Shown one piece after another: positions 55,027-63,642 of a stretch of 64,000 nt of DNA. The notes under the pieces were generated by a model, which did no database searches, was not told where the DNA came from, and saw only the letters and a list, made by a program, of their open reading frames with translations. This stretch comes from an uncultured Opitutales bacterium (GTDB lineage: Bacteria > Verrucomicrobiota > Verrucomicrobiia > Opitutales > Intestinicryptomonadaceae), in NCBI GenBank assembly GCA_944389195.1, contig CALXLM010000017.1, positions 51,239 through 115,238 on the forward strand, in the 5' to 3' direction. Position 1 is the first letter of the stretch; every line of letters begins with the position of its first letter. Position numbers and translations under genes: made by a program.

Positions 55027-55056
55027 TTGACATTATTTATCTTTTTTTAATAATAG
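55027..55056 (+). promoter_or_regulatory. Candidate sigma-70 promoter between the divergent HTH genes
   Basis: TTGACA at 55027-55032 and TAATAG at 55051-55056 with an 18-bp AT-rich spacer, pointing toward the plus-strand gene at 55159. The surrounding 158 bp are very AT-rich. Assigned by eye only. Confidence 0.45.
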
Positions 55057-55158
55057 AGCGCCTTTAAAATGAACTAAAATAATCTGAATCTCAATAAAAT
55101 AATTGCATATGGTAAATAATATTACAAAATATATACCCGGCAGAAAGGGGGAGTCGAT

Positions 55159-55539
55159 ATGAAAAGCGGCCACCCCATAGATCCGATGGAACATTTTGCG
55201 TCGCTCATGCCGGAGGGGCAGGAATGGTTCAGCCCCAAGGAGGCGGGCAATATCATAGGGCGCTCCGACCAATTCATAAGGGACAGTTTTTACACCGGAA
55301 AGATAATGGGGCACACCTCTAACGGCATAGCCCCGAAGGGGGAGGAGAAGAAATCTTATTTGAGGGTGCACAGGGACGCGATAATAATGTATTTGCTTGA
55401 GTCGGCAAACTATACTCCGGAGTCGTTTATGGAAGGTTTGGAGTCGATACTTTCAAAAAGGTCCGATTACCAGCTGATGCGCCTCGAAAAGTTGATACAC
55501 GACAGGCTGTATTCAAAAAAGAGGGGGTATCTTAAATAG
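55159..55539 (+). CDS. Small DNA-binding-like protein, excisionase-type fold suspected
   Basis: A 126-residue protein starting MKSGHPIDPMEHFASLMPEG. The segment WFSPKEAGNIIGRSDQFIRD followed by DSFYTGKIMGH and YLRVHRDAIIMYLLES resembles a MerR/excisionase winged helix-turn-helix. A Ser/Lys-rich helical tail follows. The GGGGGAG box just before the ATG is a good ribosome binding site. No integrase or phage gene is nearby. It may be a transcription factor working with the divergent XRE gene. Confidence 0.7.
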   Translation: MKSGHPIDPMEHFASLMPEGQEWFSPKEAGNIIGRSDQFIRDSFYTGKIMGHTSNGIAPKGEEKKSYLRVHRDAIIMYLLESANYTPESFMEGLESILSKRSDYQLMRLEKLIHDRLYSKKRGYLK

Positions 55540-55649
55540 AACGTCAGCCCCGGCGTTTCTGCGCGTCCGCGCGCGGCAATGGGGCGATATTCAGGCGTTT
55601 TCCACACGGGAATCTCTATGCGGCGGCTGACTTTCATTCCGGCAAAACC

Positions 55650-55679
55650 TTGACAAGAAAGTTTTATTCGGTTTATTGG
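55650..55679 (+). promoter_or_regulatory. Candidate promoter of ribE
   Basis: TTGACA at 55650-55655 and TATTGG at 55674-55679 with an 18-bp spacer, 40 bp before ribE. A good ribosome binding site (GAGGGAG) lies 6-7 bp before the ATG. No FMN riboswitch is recognisable in the leader. Confidence 0.5.
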
Positions 55680-55718
55680 GGCGGCATAGCATGTTAATAA
55701 TTTTAGAGGGAGTTTTTT

Positions 55719-56339
55719 ATGTTTACGGGCATTGTTGAGGCCGTCGGGAAAGTGGAGTCGTTCGAGGAGCGTTCGGACGCTTGGTTTTTGCGTTTGGATA
55801 CGCCCGCGTTCGTGTCGGATTCGCTTAAAATCGGCGATTCCCTCGCATGCAACGGTTGCTGCCTCACTCTCGTTGAAAAGATGGGGAATACGGCGGGTTT
55901 TGAGCTTCTTGACGAAACCGTAAGGCTGACCAGTTTTGAGGGTTTGCGGAAGGGTGGGCTTGTGAATCTCGAACGCCCGCTTGCCGCCGACGCCAGGCTG
56001 GGCGGCCATTTCGTGAGCGGACACGTTGACGCGCGCAGTTCTGTCGTCGAATTCTGCAGGAAGGGGAAAAATCATTATTTGCGCGTTTCTGTTCCGCCGG
56101 AGTTTTCAAAGTATGTTGTTTATAAGGGCAGCATTGCCATAGACGGAATATCGCTTACAATAGCGGAAGCGCACAGCGATTCTCTTGCCGTATGGCTTAT
56201 TCCGCACACTTTGGAGGTCACGAACTTGGGGGAGTGCGCTGCCGGAAAATTGGTTAATTTGGAGTTCGACATTCTGGCGAAATATGTTGAGAAAATCGCA
56301 TTGGGAAACCGTGAAACGTCTCCGTACCAGCCGGCGTAA
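55719..56339 (+). CDS. ribE: Riboflavin synthase
   Basis: Dismutates two lumazine molecules to riboflavin. The 206-residue product contains two similar lumazine-binding domains, each starting MFTGIVEAVGKV or LGGHFVSGHVDA, with CNGCCLTLVE in the first and IAIDGISLTIAE in the second. This is the normal length and layout. It is monocistronic on the left side and overlaps the next gene by about 29 bp on the right. Confidence 0.95.
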   Translation: MFTGIVEAVGKVESFEERSDAWFLRLDTPAFVSDSLKIGDSLACNGCCLTLVEKMGNTAGFELLDETVRLTSFEGLRKGGLVNLERPLAADARLGGHFVSGHVDARSSVVEFCRKGKNHYLRVSVPPEFSKYVVYKGSIAIDGISLTIAEAHSDSLAVWLIPHTLEVTNLGECAAGKLVNLEFDILAKYVEKIALGNRETSPYQPA

Positions 56340-57321
56340 GTTCGGCAAGATTACGCCTAAGCGCGCGTGCCAGGCGTTGGCAATATTGTTGCTGTGGCTG
56401 CTGTGGTCGCTTTTTTCTCCTGAGATAGTTCCCGAAGGCGGACTTCCCGATTCCGGCGGGGCAATCGTCGAGTACGGCGGAGCCGGCGCGGGCGGAAACG
56501 CGCCTTCGATTCCGGGAAGGGTACGCGTGTGCAGTTGGAACGTGCGCAATTATTCGGTGGCTGGAAGGCATGTGGCTGGAAGATATGTGCAGGCTCCCAA
56601 ACCGGAGATTGAAAAAGCCGAACTTAGAAAGGGCCTGTTGTCCATAAACGCGGACGTCGTGCTTATTCAGGAAATGGGCGACATGGAATTTCTGAAAGAG
56701 TTGCGGGCGGATTTGGCAAGGGAGAAGCTTTTTTATCCGTATATAGCCGTGACGCGCTACGATTCGCCTTCCCGCTTGGCTATAATGTCGAGGATAAAAC
56801 CGGTGGGTTTTGTGGATTGCTGCGACATAAAGTTTAAGTTTAGGGGAGACAACCGCATGTCTCCGAGGGGCACTCTCGGCGCCCGTTTTAAAACGTCCGG
56901 CGTGGAATGGTGCGCGTTTACCGTGCATCTTAAAAGCGCGCACGGCGCACGCAAGTCTGACGAAAATTTCACGCCTTTTAGGTTTGCCGAACTGAGGGCG
57001 ATAGCGTCCAGAATAGCCGGCGAGACGGCCGGTTGCGGCAATATTTTAATTGCCGGAGATTTCAACCAGGAACCTTCCTCCGCACTTATCAGAAATTTGG
57101 AGACACTTCGCGTAGACATCGTTAACCAGTCGGATTCGCGCGGGAACGGCGATACATACTATTGGAACAGGAAAAACAAATTTTTCAAATACGACTACTT
57201 CCTTATATCGGAGCAGGCTATGCGTTTTGTATCGGAATTTGCGAAAGTATGGGGGACATGGGGAAATGCGAGCGACCATAGACCCGTATTTGTGGATTTG
57301 AATTTTTCCTCTCCAGAGTAG
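56311..57321 (+). CDS. Membrane-anchored endonuclease/exonuclease/phosphatase protein
   Basis: An EEP-superfamily hydrolase with an N-terminal membrane segment (about 17-35, ACQALAILLLWLLWSLF). I take the GTG at 56311 (336 residues), overlapping ribE by 29 bp; an ATG at 56284 is also possible. The catalytic motifs are in order: CSWNVRNYS, LIQEMGD, a HLKSAHG segment, AGDFNQEP and SDHRPVFVD. Substrate (nucleic acid, phospholipid or other phosphodiester) cannot be told. It probably faces the periplasm. Confidence 0.85.
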   Translation: MKRLRTSRRKFGKITPKRACQALAILLLWLLWSLFSPEIVPEGGLPDSGGAIVEYGGAGAGGNAPSIPGRVRVCSWNVRNYSVAGRHVAGRYVQAPKPEIEKAELRKGLLSINADVVLIQEMGDMEFLKELRADLAREKLFYPYIAVTRYDSPSRLAIMSRIKPVGFVDCCDIKFKFRGDNRMSPRGTLGARFKTSGVEWCAFTVHLKSAHGARKSDENFTPFRFAELRAIASRIAGETAGCGNILIAGDFNQEPSSALIRNLETLRVDIVNQSDSRGNGDTYYWNRKNKFFKYDYFLISEQAMRFVSEFAKVWGTWGNASDHRPVFVDLNFSSPE

Positions 57322-57355
57322 GCTGACGTGTGGCGCTCAGTTAACAGGGAGAAAA

Positions 57356-57376
57356 GCGCGCGGCATTGAAGCGCGC
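57356..57376. terminator. Hairpin between convergent genes, possibly bidirectional
   Basis: GCGCGC, a 9-base loop, GCGCGC. On the minus strand it is followed by TTTTCT and on the plus strand by ATTTGG, so it could end the minus-strand DUF4328 gene and, less well, the plus-strand EEP gene. Confidence 0.55.
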
Positions 57377-57404
57377 ATTTGGTTGTTAGTTTAGGTTTAG
57401 GAAA

Positions 57405-58241
57405 TCAATAGTTTTCGGCCATTTTCAGTCGGCGGCTTTGCATGGAATAGATTGAACTTGCAAGAATGAGCGTCATAAACGCGGTCGCCATATAAACGGC
57501 AGTGGCAAAGATTTTTGCAAAATAAAATGGAACTATTTGGTCGGGCATGCACTTTTCTGGAATGAGGCAAGTCTCTGCAAAATATGTAAAGATTGAAGAC
57601 AGCCAAAATATCCCCCAGATGAATATGATGGAAAAATGGTACACTTTGAAATTCTTTTCCCCTAGGGCAGCCTCCATAATGTCGGATATTATTTTATAGG
57701 GCGCTATCATGTTGAATATCGGTACAAAAAACGAGCAAACGACCGATATCGATGAATGGGCATAGTCTTTTGAAAGCATTCCCGATATCGACGATACCGC
57801 GTCGAGCCATTTGTATCCGAAATATGCCGAGAATACAAAAATCACAAATAATATGAAAGATATCAGATTGTCGAGCATGGCGTTTTCGGCGCAAACAAGC
57901 GCGATTTGCAGTTTTTCCGTCGGCGAATCTATTGCGATATACGCCGAATAGGCATCGAGCGTTTCAAACAGGAAGAAAATTTTGTATCCGAAGCAAAAAG
58001 TGAGGACGAAGAGGAGCGCCCTGAAAATGTAGGTTAATTTGTCGAGTTGAAGCAAATGTTGGTTTGTTCTTTTTTTCAGATAGTTTTTGCCGATAGCCGA
58101 CTCTTCCAGCGGAAGCCATTTTTTTTGGGTAGGCGACCACACCTGCGTGCGCTTGCCTATTTTTCCGGAGGAAAAAAGATTTAACAGGGTCGCATCCGAA
58201 ATGGGGCCGATTTGTTTGTTGTTTTTAGAATAATACCACAT
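57405..58241 (-). CDS. GYF_2 plus DUF4328-type membrane protein
   Basis: A 278-residue protein. The start ATG at 58241 gives MWYYSKNNKQIGPISDATLL, a GYF_2 domain of about 50 residues (WYYSxxxxQxGP pattern), then four or five membrane segments and motifs (LVCAENAMLDNLISFILFVI, VVCSFFVPIFNMIAPYKIIS) of the DUF4328 type. Composition is more AT-rich than its neighbours. Function unknown; this architecture is common in Gram-negative bacteria. Confidence 0.78.
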   Translation of the reverse strand: MWYYSKNNKQIGPISDATLLNLFSSGKIGKRTQVWSPTQKKWLPLEESAIGKNYLKKRTNQHLLQLDKLTYIFRALLFVLTFCFGYKIFFLFETLDAYSAYIAIDSPTEKLQIALVCAENAMLDNLISFILFVIFVFSAYFGYKWLDAVSSISGMLSKDYAHSSISVVCSFFVPIFNMIAPYKIISDIMEAALGEKNFKVYHFSIIFIWGIFWLSSIFTYFAETCLIPEKCMPDQIVPFYFAKIFATAVYMATAFMTLILASSIYSMQSRRLKMAENY

Positions 58242-58339
58242 TGGCTCGACGGTTATAGTATAAAATATTAGAGTTTTTATTACAGCTTTCTGCCAAGTCA
58301 ACAACAAATGCGAACGCGTCCGCGCGCCGTATGCCGGGT

Positions 58340-59695
58340 TTATTTGCCGATGCAGAATTTTGAAAATATGCGGTCGAGAACATCCTCGTTGTCGGTTTTG
58401 CCGAGGATTTCCCCGAGCGAATTGAGAGCTTCGCGCAAGTCGGAGGCCACAAGCTCTCCGGCGGCTCCTGAGGCGACTTTTTTGCGCGCCTCCCTTACGG
58501 AAACCAAAGCGCGTTCAAGCGCGGCAGCATGTCGGGCGCCCACAAGGACGTCGTCTGCCGACGCCCTTATGTGAAACTTTTCAATAAGCTTTATGATTGA
58601 TTCGCGCAGCGCGTCAATTCCGAAACCTTTGCGGCAGGAAACTTCCACGGTTTCAAACCGGGAAGACAAGTTTTGGAATTCCGAGGGCTTTGCATCTTTA
58701 AGGTCGCATTTGTTCAATGCTATTATCGTATTTTGTGGAGAGAATGTGCCTGCGGCTTCCGCCGGGAGGTCCGGCATCGGGGAGGCCGCGTCGAGAACGA
58801 GCAGCCGTATATCGCAAAGCTTCAGCTTTTCGACGGCCAGCTTGATGCCTTTTGCCTCTATTTCCGAGCGCGGTTCCCGCAGGCCCGCGGTATCGGTGAG
58901 GTTTAGCGAATATTTTCCGATAAGCACGGTTTCTGTTATGAAATCGCGCGTCGTTCCGGCCGTTTCGCTGACGATTGCGCGCTCGTCGCCGACGAGGGAG
59001 TTTAAAAGCGACGATTTCCCCGCGTTGGGAGAACCGGTTATTACGGCGTTTATGCCCCGATGCACAAGGTGAGAATATTTTGCGGTTTCAAGCAGGCTTT
59101 CTATTTGTTTGGAGAGTGAGTCTGCCGATTCTATAAGCGAGCGTTCATCCTCCGGTGGAAGATCGTCTTCGGGGAAGTCTATGTAGGCTTCCGCCATGGC
59201 GAGCATGTCCATGAGCGAATCGGACAGTTTTGTTATCCGCCTGCCGAGTTCTCCAGCCAGCTGCTTTTGCGCGGCTTCGAGGGCGCGCGCGCTTCTGGCG
59301 CCGATAACCAAAGCCACGGCTTCTGCCTGGGATAGGTCGAGCTTGTCGTTCATAAACGCCCTTCTGGTAAATTCTCCGGGCTGCGCGGCCCTCGCGCCGC
59401 GCGCAATGAGGTCGTCGAGAATTTTGCGGACTATGAACGGGTTTCCGTGGCACGATATTTCCAGCATGTCCTCCCCGGTGTACGAGGACGGGGCGGCGAA
59501 AAACGCGTATATGGTTTCGTCGAGGAAGTTGCCGCACAGGTCCCTGTAAATTCCAAAATTAGCGCTTCGCGGGGCTATTGTCTGTTTGCCGAAAATTTCG
59601 CGCGCAATGCGCCGGCAGTCGCCGCCGCTAAGGCGCACCAAAGCCACGGCCGATTCCCCCGAGGGTGTGGATAGTGCTGCAATCGTGTCGCTCAT
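58340..59695 (-). CDS. mnmE: tRNA uridine-5-carboxymethylaminomethyl modification GTPase
   Basis: Partner of MnmG in wobble-uridine modification of tRNA. The 451 residues show the N-terminal tetrahydrofolate-binding domain (DTIAALSTPSGESAVALVRL), helical domain, then the inserted G domain: GSPNAGKSSLLN, AGTTRDF, DTAGLREP, NKCD; and the C-terminal CIGK with the conserved Cys. Length is normal. It overlaps the small membrane-protein gene by 4 bp. Confidence 0.96.
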   Translation of the reverse strand: MSDTIAALSTPSGESAVALVRLSGGDCRRIAREIFGKQTIAPRSANFGIYRDLCGNFLDETIYAFFAAPSSYTGEDMLEISCHGNPFIVRKILDDLIARGARAAQPGEFTRRAFMNDKLDLSQAEAVALVIGARSARALEAAQKQLAGELGRRITKLSDSLMDMLAMAEAYIDFPEDDLPPEDERSLIESADSLSKQIESLLETAKYSHLVHRGINAVITGSPNAGKSSLLNSLVGDERAIVSETAGTTRDFITETVLIGKYSLNLTDTAGLREPRSEIEAKGIKLAVEKLKLCDIRLLVLDAASPMPDLPAEAAGTFSPQNTIIALNKCDLKDAKPSEFQNLSSRFETVEVSCRKGFGIDALRESIIKLIEKFHIRASADDVLVGARHAAALERALVSVREARKKVASGAAGELVASDLREALNSLGEILGKTDNEDVLDRIFSKFCIGK

Positions 59696-59952
59696 TTTTT
59701 TTCCGTTAGTTTTTTGAGTGCTATTATGGCGGCGGCGGACAGACAGAATGCGATGCCCCCCGCTGATAGCGAGTCTATTTGAGCCTTGAATTTTGTGGCT
59801 CCGGTATTGGCCTTAAAGTCTATTTTTTGTGCCCGCTGCCATTCTGTCATTTCCGCGCTGTTGAGCGAGTATGCCGCGGCGTAAACAGACGCCCCTATGG
59901 CAGAGGACGTCAGTAGCAAAAGAAATTTCTGTTTGCGTGAATATTTTTTCAT
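59692..59952 (-). CDS. Small membrane protein of unknown function
   Basis: An 86-residue protein with two hydrophobic segments (about 9-28 and 63-79) joined by a polar loop. It overlaps mnmE and the DUF192 gene by 4 bp each, so it is probably co-transcribed. Family not recognised. Confidence 0.7.
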   Translation of the reverse strand: MKKYSRKQKFLLLLTSSAIGASVYAAAYSLNSAEMTEWQRAQKIDFKANTGATKFKAQIDSLSAGGIAFCLSAAAIIALKKLTEKK

Positions 59953-60437
59953 TTTGTGAAGCCGCGGGCTTTAAGCGCTTTTTTGAGCTTTTCCGCGTCG
60001 AGTTTGGCCCCGGAAGATATCTTGTTCTTTTCAAACCACCCAGAATTCATTTCAAGGCAGTAAAGAATGTCGGAGCGTGCCGACACCACGGAGTCGAGGT
60101 TTTGCGGATAAAGTTTTTTTACTTCTGTAAGCACTCCATTCTTGTCGAAAAAAGCAAGGTCGAGGGGAATATATGTATTTTTCATCCAGAATGAAGCTTT
60201 CGACGGGGTTTGATAGACGAACATCATGCCGTCGTTTTCCCCGAGACTGTCCCTAAACATGAGGCCGCGCATTTTTTCGACGTCTTTTACAGCCATTTGT
60301 GCGCGAAACGCAATTCCGTCCACCGACATGTCAAAGTATGTGTCGAAGCCGGCTGGCGTTTGTCCGTCCTTTTGCGCGCAGGCCGAAAGCGCTGCTAACG
60401 CCGCGCAAGCAAGAAAGCTTTTTATAAAATTCGCCAT
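59949..60437 (-). CDS. DUF192 lipoprotein
   Basis: A 162-residue protein. The ATG at 60437 gives a signal peptide with a lipobox ALSAC (Cys20). The mature part shows the DUF192 (UPF0127) segments MRGLMFRDSLGENDGMMFVY, SFWMKNTYIPLDLAFFD and DILYCLEMNSGWFEKN. Function of the family is unknown; it is usually exported. It is divergent from the M24 peptidase gene. Confidence 0.86.
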   Translation of the reverse strand: MANFIKSFLACAALAALSACAQKDGQTPAGFDTYFDMSVDGIAFRAQMAVKDVEKMRGLMFRDSLGENDGMMFVYQTPSKASFWMKNTYIPLDLAFFDKNGVLTEVKKLYPQNLDSVVSARSDILYCLEMNSGWFEKNKISSGAKLDAEKLKKALKARGFTK

Positions 60438-60483
60438 ACCTTTTAATCTGTACATTTGCCTTGTTGGCGCAATAATAAAAAGA

Positions 60484-61602
60484 ATGAAAAGGGAAATCGT
60501 TTTGAGGGGATCCTGCCGATCGAACGCCGATATGATGTATTTTACGGGCGTGCCGATTCATGATCCGTTTTACGCGTTCACTCTCGGGGGTAAAAAATGC
60601 GCGCTTATCGGGGCGCTGGAATACGGCAGATTGTCGAAATGCGGGCATTTGGACATAGTTTTCGATTCTTCCGAGCTTTCCAAGCGCATGTTTCCCGGCA
60701 GGCGCGCCGACGACACCGACATACTTGCCGGGCTTCTAAAGGGAAGGGGAGTTGCGGCGGTCGCGGTGCCGCCGGATTTTCCTTCGTTGCATCTCGAGAA
60801 GCTCAGGCGCCGCGGTTTTGACGTCGCCGTTTCCGATTCTCCGCTGCTCGCCGAGCGCGCCGTAAAAAGCGCGCGCGAGCTTGCGGAAATAAAAAAGGCC
60901 AACGGAGTCGCGGCGGCGGGATTCGCCCGCATCGAGGAGATTTTGAGGAGGTCGAAGGCGGTCGGGAAAAAACTCGTGTGGCGCGGCGCGCCCCTGACGA
61001 GCGAAATTCTCAGGTTCGAGGTTGAATGTGCCGCTTTGTCCCTCGGCGCGGACGCCGCCGACACGATAGTCGCCTGCGGCGACCAGGCATGCGATCCCCA
61101 CGAAGTTGGGCGGGGGGCCGTGGTGGCCGGTTCGCTTATCGTTGCCGACATATTCCCGAGGCTGAGGTCAAGCGGGTATTTTGGCGACATGACGCGCACG
61201 TTTTTAAAAGGCGAACCCAGCCGCGCGCAGGAGAGGCTTGTCGGAACGGTTTTGGCTGCGCAAAAATTGGCTTTGTCTAAAATTCGCGACGGCGCAGACG
61301 GCGCTTCAATCCATTCTGCGGTGGAGTCGTTTTTTGAGGCCAACGGCTATTTTACGGAAAACGGCAGCGACGGGTGGAGCGGTTTTTTCCATTCGACCGG
61401 CCACGGCGTCGGACTTGAAATACACGAAAGCGTGTCCATAAGCCCCAGAAAATGCATATTGAGAGCCGGAAACGTCGTGACCGTGGAACCGGGTCTTTAT
61501 TACCGCGGCGTCGGCGGGTGCCGGATTGAGGACACTGTTGCGGTTCAAAAGAACCGAGCGCGCAAACTTTCTTCGTATCCGTACGATTGGGTTATAAAAT
61601 AG
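60484..61602 (+). CDS. M24-family metallopeptidase (Xaa-Pro peptidase-like)
   Basis: A 372-residue protein starting MKREIVLRG. Its N-terminal domain is of the creatinase type and its C-terminal domain has the pita-bread fold. The five metal ligands are visible: IVADIFPRL (Asp), YFGDMTRTF (Asp), FFHSTGHGVGLEIHE (His), VVTVEPGLYY (Glu) and GGCRIEDTVAV (Glu). It should cleave dipeptides or N-terminal residues before Pro. It is divergent from the DUF192 gene and directly precedes the HtrA-like gene. Confidence 0.9.
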   Translation: MKREIVLRGSCRSNADMMYFTGVPIHDPFYAFTLGGKKCALIGALEYGRLSKCGHLDIVFDSSELSKRMFPGRRADDTDILAGLLKGRGVAAVAVPPDFPSLHLEKLRRRGFDVAVSDSPLLAERAVKSARELAEIKKANGVAAAGFARIEEILRRSKAVGKKLVWRGAPLTSEILRFEVECAALSLGADAADTIVACGDQACDPHEVGRGAVVAGSLIVADIFPRLRSSGYFGDMTRTFLKGEPSRAQERLVGTVLAAQKLALSKIRDGADGASIHSAVESFFEANGYFTENGSDGWSGFFHSTGHGVGLEIHESVSISPRKCILRAGNVVTVEPGLYYRGVGGCRIEDTVAVQKNRARKLSSYPYDWVIK

Positions 61603-61639
61603 TTGCCAAGCTCGGGTTTCTTTGCGATATTGCGGAGTC

Positions 61640-63025
61640 ATGTTAAGGAGTCTTTTTATATTGTTGTGCGCATATTTTTGCACGCACGCGTTCGGTGTTT
61701 CATTTGATGATGTGTTCAGAGAACGCGCGAAGTGCGCGGTTGCGGTAAAGTACACCCTTGAGCTTGAGGAGGACAGAAGGCAGATTTTAACCATGGGAAT
61801 GGTTGCCGACGGCGACGGTTTGGTAGTTGTTCCCTCCAATGAAATTCCCCTAAGGGTAAGGCACGACGAGCTGAAAGATTTTAAGATTTTTATTTTCGGC
61901 GGCGATGTGGACGGATATCCGGCGGAATATTTGGGCGCGGACGGCGTTTCGGGTGTCCATTTCTTAAAAATCAAAGGCGGACTGCCCAAAGAGATGGTTC
62001 CGTTCACGAAGTTTCACCGCGCAAAGGCTTCGCTCGGCCAGGAGGTTTGGGGGGTCGGAATACAGAGAGAGGAGTTTCTGTTCGAGCCTTTTTATATGAA
62101 ATCCACGGTTTCCGACATAGGGCGCCGCCCGATTTTAAGGTGCGAAACAATGTCTCCGGTTGCGGCGGTTGGAACGGCGGTTTTCGACACTTCTGGAAAT
62201 TTTGTGGGCTGGGGTGGCTCGCAGGCCGCCAATATGCGTCTTCTGTACGCCAATAAGATTAACGGAATGCCCGTAAACCTTGTTTCGCCGCTTTCTACCG
62301 ACACTTTTATGTTTCCTGAGGAGCTTGACGAAATATTGAAGTATGTTCCTGCAAAACCGTGCGGGGACAAACATGGTTGGATAGGCATAGTCAACACGAA
62401 GGTTTTAAAGCGCGACGTGGCCAAAATGATGGGCATCGGCAAGAAGAGCGCGTTTTTGGTGAGCGACATAGCTAAAGATTCGCCAGCAGCTCAGGCAGGG
62501 TTGTCCAAGGGCGACATTATTGTAGGAATAAACGGAAAAGCCGTAGAGATGAGTTTCGACAATTACGCCATCTATAATTTCTGGCTGAAGTACGCGCGCG
62601 CAAAAAAAGGCGACAAAATAACACTTTCGGTGATAAGGGGAAGCGGCGCTCCCAAAGATTTCGAGGTTTCAGTCGCCGAAAACCCCAAAACACAAAGGGA
62701 GTCTAAAACGAAATATTTTAAGCGGCTCGGATTTTCTGTCCGCGAGTACATCTTCGACGACGCCATAGCCAGAAAGGCGATCGACAAGAAGATAGACGCA
62801 CCCATTGTAAAATACGTCAAGCCGAACAGTCCGGCGGCTTCCGCAATGCCGAGCAGGCTTTCGGTCGGAGATTTAATTAAAGAGATAAACTCACAGCCTG
62901 TGTCGTCATATGAACAGGCTGTGGGCGAGCTTTCAAAAATCGCGTCTGACGAAAAGGCGAAGGAACTCGTCATTTTGGCCGAGGACTTGAAGGAGACTAA
63001 GGTCATACGCATAAAGCTCGACTGA
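61640..63025 (+). CDS. HtrA-like protein with two PDZ domains and no catalytic triad
   Basis: A 461-residue protein with a signal peptide (MLRSLFILLCAYFCTHAFG). It has a trypsin-like N-terminal domain and two PDZ domains (about 245-340 with DSPAAQAGLSKGDIIVGING, and about 365-455 with NSPAASAMPSRLSVGDLIKE). Where HtrA has TNNHVV, KTDLAVL and GNSGG, this protein has VPSNEIP, DGVSGVHFLKI and AAVGTA (near residue 175), so His, Asp and Ser are all replaced. It should be a pseudoprotease or a scaffold that binds peptides. It ends on the first base of the next gene. Confidence 0.85.
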   Translation: MLRSLFILLCAYFCTHAFGVSFDDVFRERAKCAVAVKYTLELEEDRRQILTMGMVADGDGLVVVPSNEIPLRVRHDELKDFKIFIFGGDVDGYPAEYLGADGVSGVHFLKIKGGLPKEMVPFTKFHRAKASLGQEVWGVGIQREEFLFEPFYMKSTVSDIGRRPILRCETMSPVAAVGTAVFDTSGNFVGWGGSQAANMRLLYANKINGMPVNLVSPLSTDTFMFPEELDEILKYVPAKPCGDKHGWIGIVNTKVLKRDVAKMMGIGKKSAFLVSDIAKDSPAAQAGLSKGDIIVGINGKAVEMSFDNYAIYNFWLKYARAKKGDKITLSVIRGSGAPKDFEVSVAENPKTQRESKTKYFKRLGFSVREYIFDDAIARKAIDKKIDAPIVKYVKPNSPAASAMPSRLSVGDLIKEINSQPVSSYEQAVGELSKIASDEKAKELVILAEDLKETKVIRIKLD

Positions 63026-63642
63026 TGAATACGGGCGGAACATTTGTTGTGTTTGCGTTTTCGGCGTGCGCTGCGTTTGCTGCGGCGGCGTTCGGTGACA
63101 CCGTCCCAAATATGAAATTCGGAAACCTCGACGCCGCGCTTGCGGAAGCGGCGCGCATAGAGGCGGGAACGGCACGCAAAAAGGCCCTTTGGAACGACGA
63201 GAAGAGCCGCCTCGAAACCCTCGAGAAGTCGTACAGGGCGCTTGTCGAGTCAAGGCGCGCGAAGATTGCTGAGGCGGAGCGTGGGGCAGCAGCAATGCTC
63301 GAAACTTGCGAGGTTGTCGTAAAAAAAATCCAGCGCGACGAATCTTCGCTTGAAAGGGCATCCGCGTTTCTCGACTTAAAGTATATGCAGCTGCTTTCGG
63401 ACAAGAGGGCGGTCGCTGTGCTCGAGTCTGCGGGTGCGCCCGTAAAAAAATTCGAGGCAAAAACCCTTCCCGAAAAGGTAAGGGCCCTTGCGGAAATGCT
63501 CGCGCGCCTGCGCGAAGCGGATGAAGCTGTAAGGCGTTCAGGAACGTCGGTTTCAACCGGATTATTCGTTCGTGCCGAGGGCGGTGAATCCGGGGGTATA
63601 GCCGTCCTAAAAGTGGAAAGGGTGAAAGAAAATGTCCGTTGA
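63025..63642 (+). CDS. Secreted coiled-coil protein (DUF3450-like)
   Basis: A 205-residue protein with a signal peptide (about 1-24) and a long helical region with heptads (about 40-150, NDEKSRLETLEKSYRALVES onward), then a C-terminal part with a few strands (STGLFVRAEG). Place and layout fit the periplasmic DUF3450 protein often found before ExbB/TolQ genes, but the match is loose. The stop overlaps the following gene by 11 bp, so the two are coupled. Confidence 0.7.
   Translation: MNTGGTFVVFAFSACAAFAAAAFGDTVPNMKFGNLDAALAEAARIEAGTARKKALWNDEKSRLETLEKSYRALVESRRAKIAEAERGAAAMLETCEVVVKKIQRDESSLERASAFLDLKYMQLLSDKRAVAVLESAGAPVKKFEAKTLPEKVRALAEMLARLREADEAVRRSGTSVSTGLFVRAEGGESGGIAVLKVERVKENVR

Noticed and set aside
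55540..55718. FMN riboswitch before ribE
   Set aside because: The conserved core (AGGGCAGGGTGAAATTCC-like and GATGAAAG) is absent; only a promoter and ribosome binding site were found.
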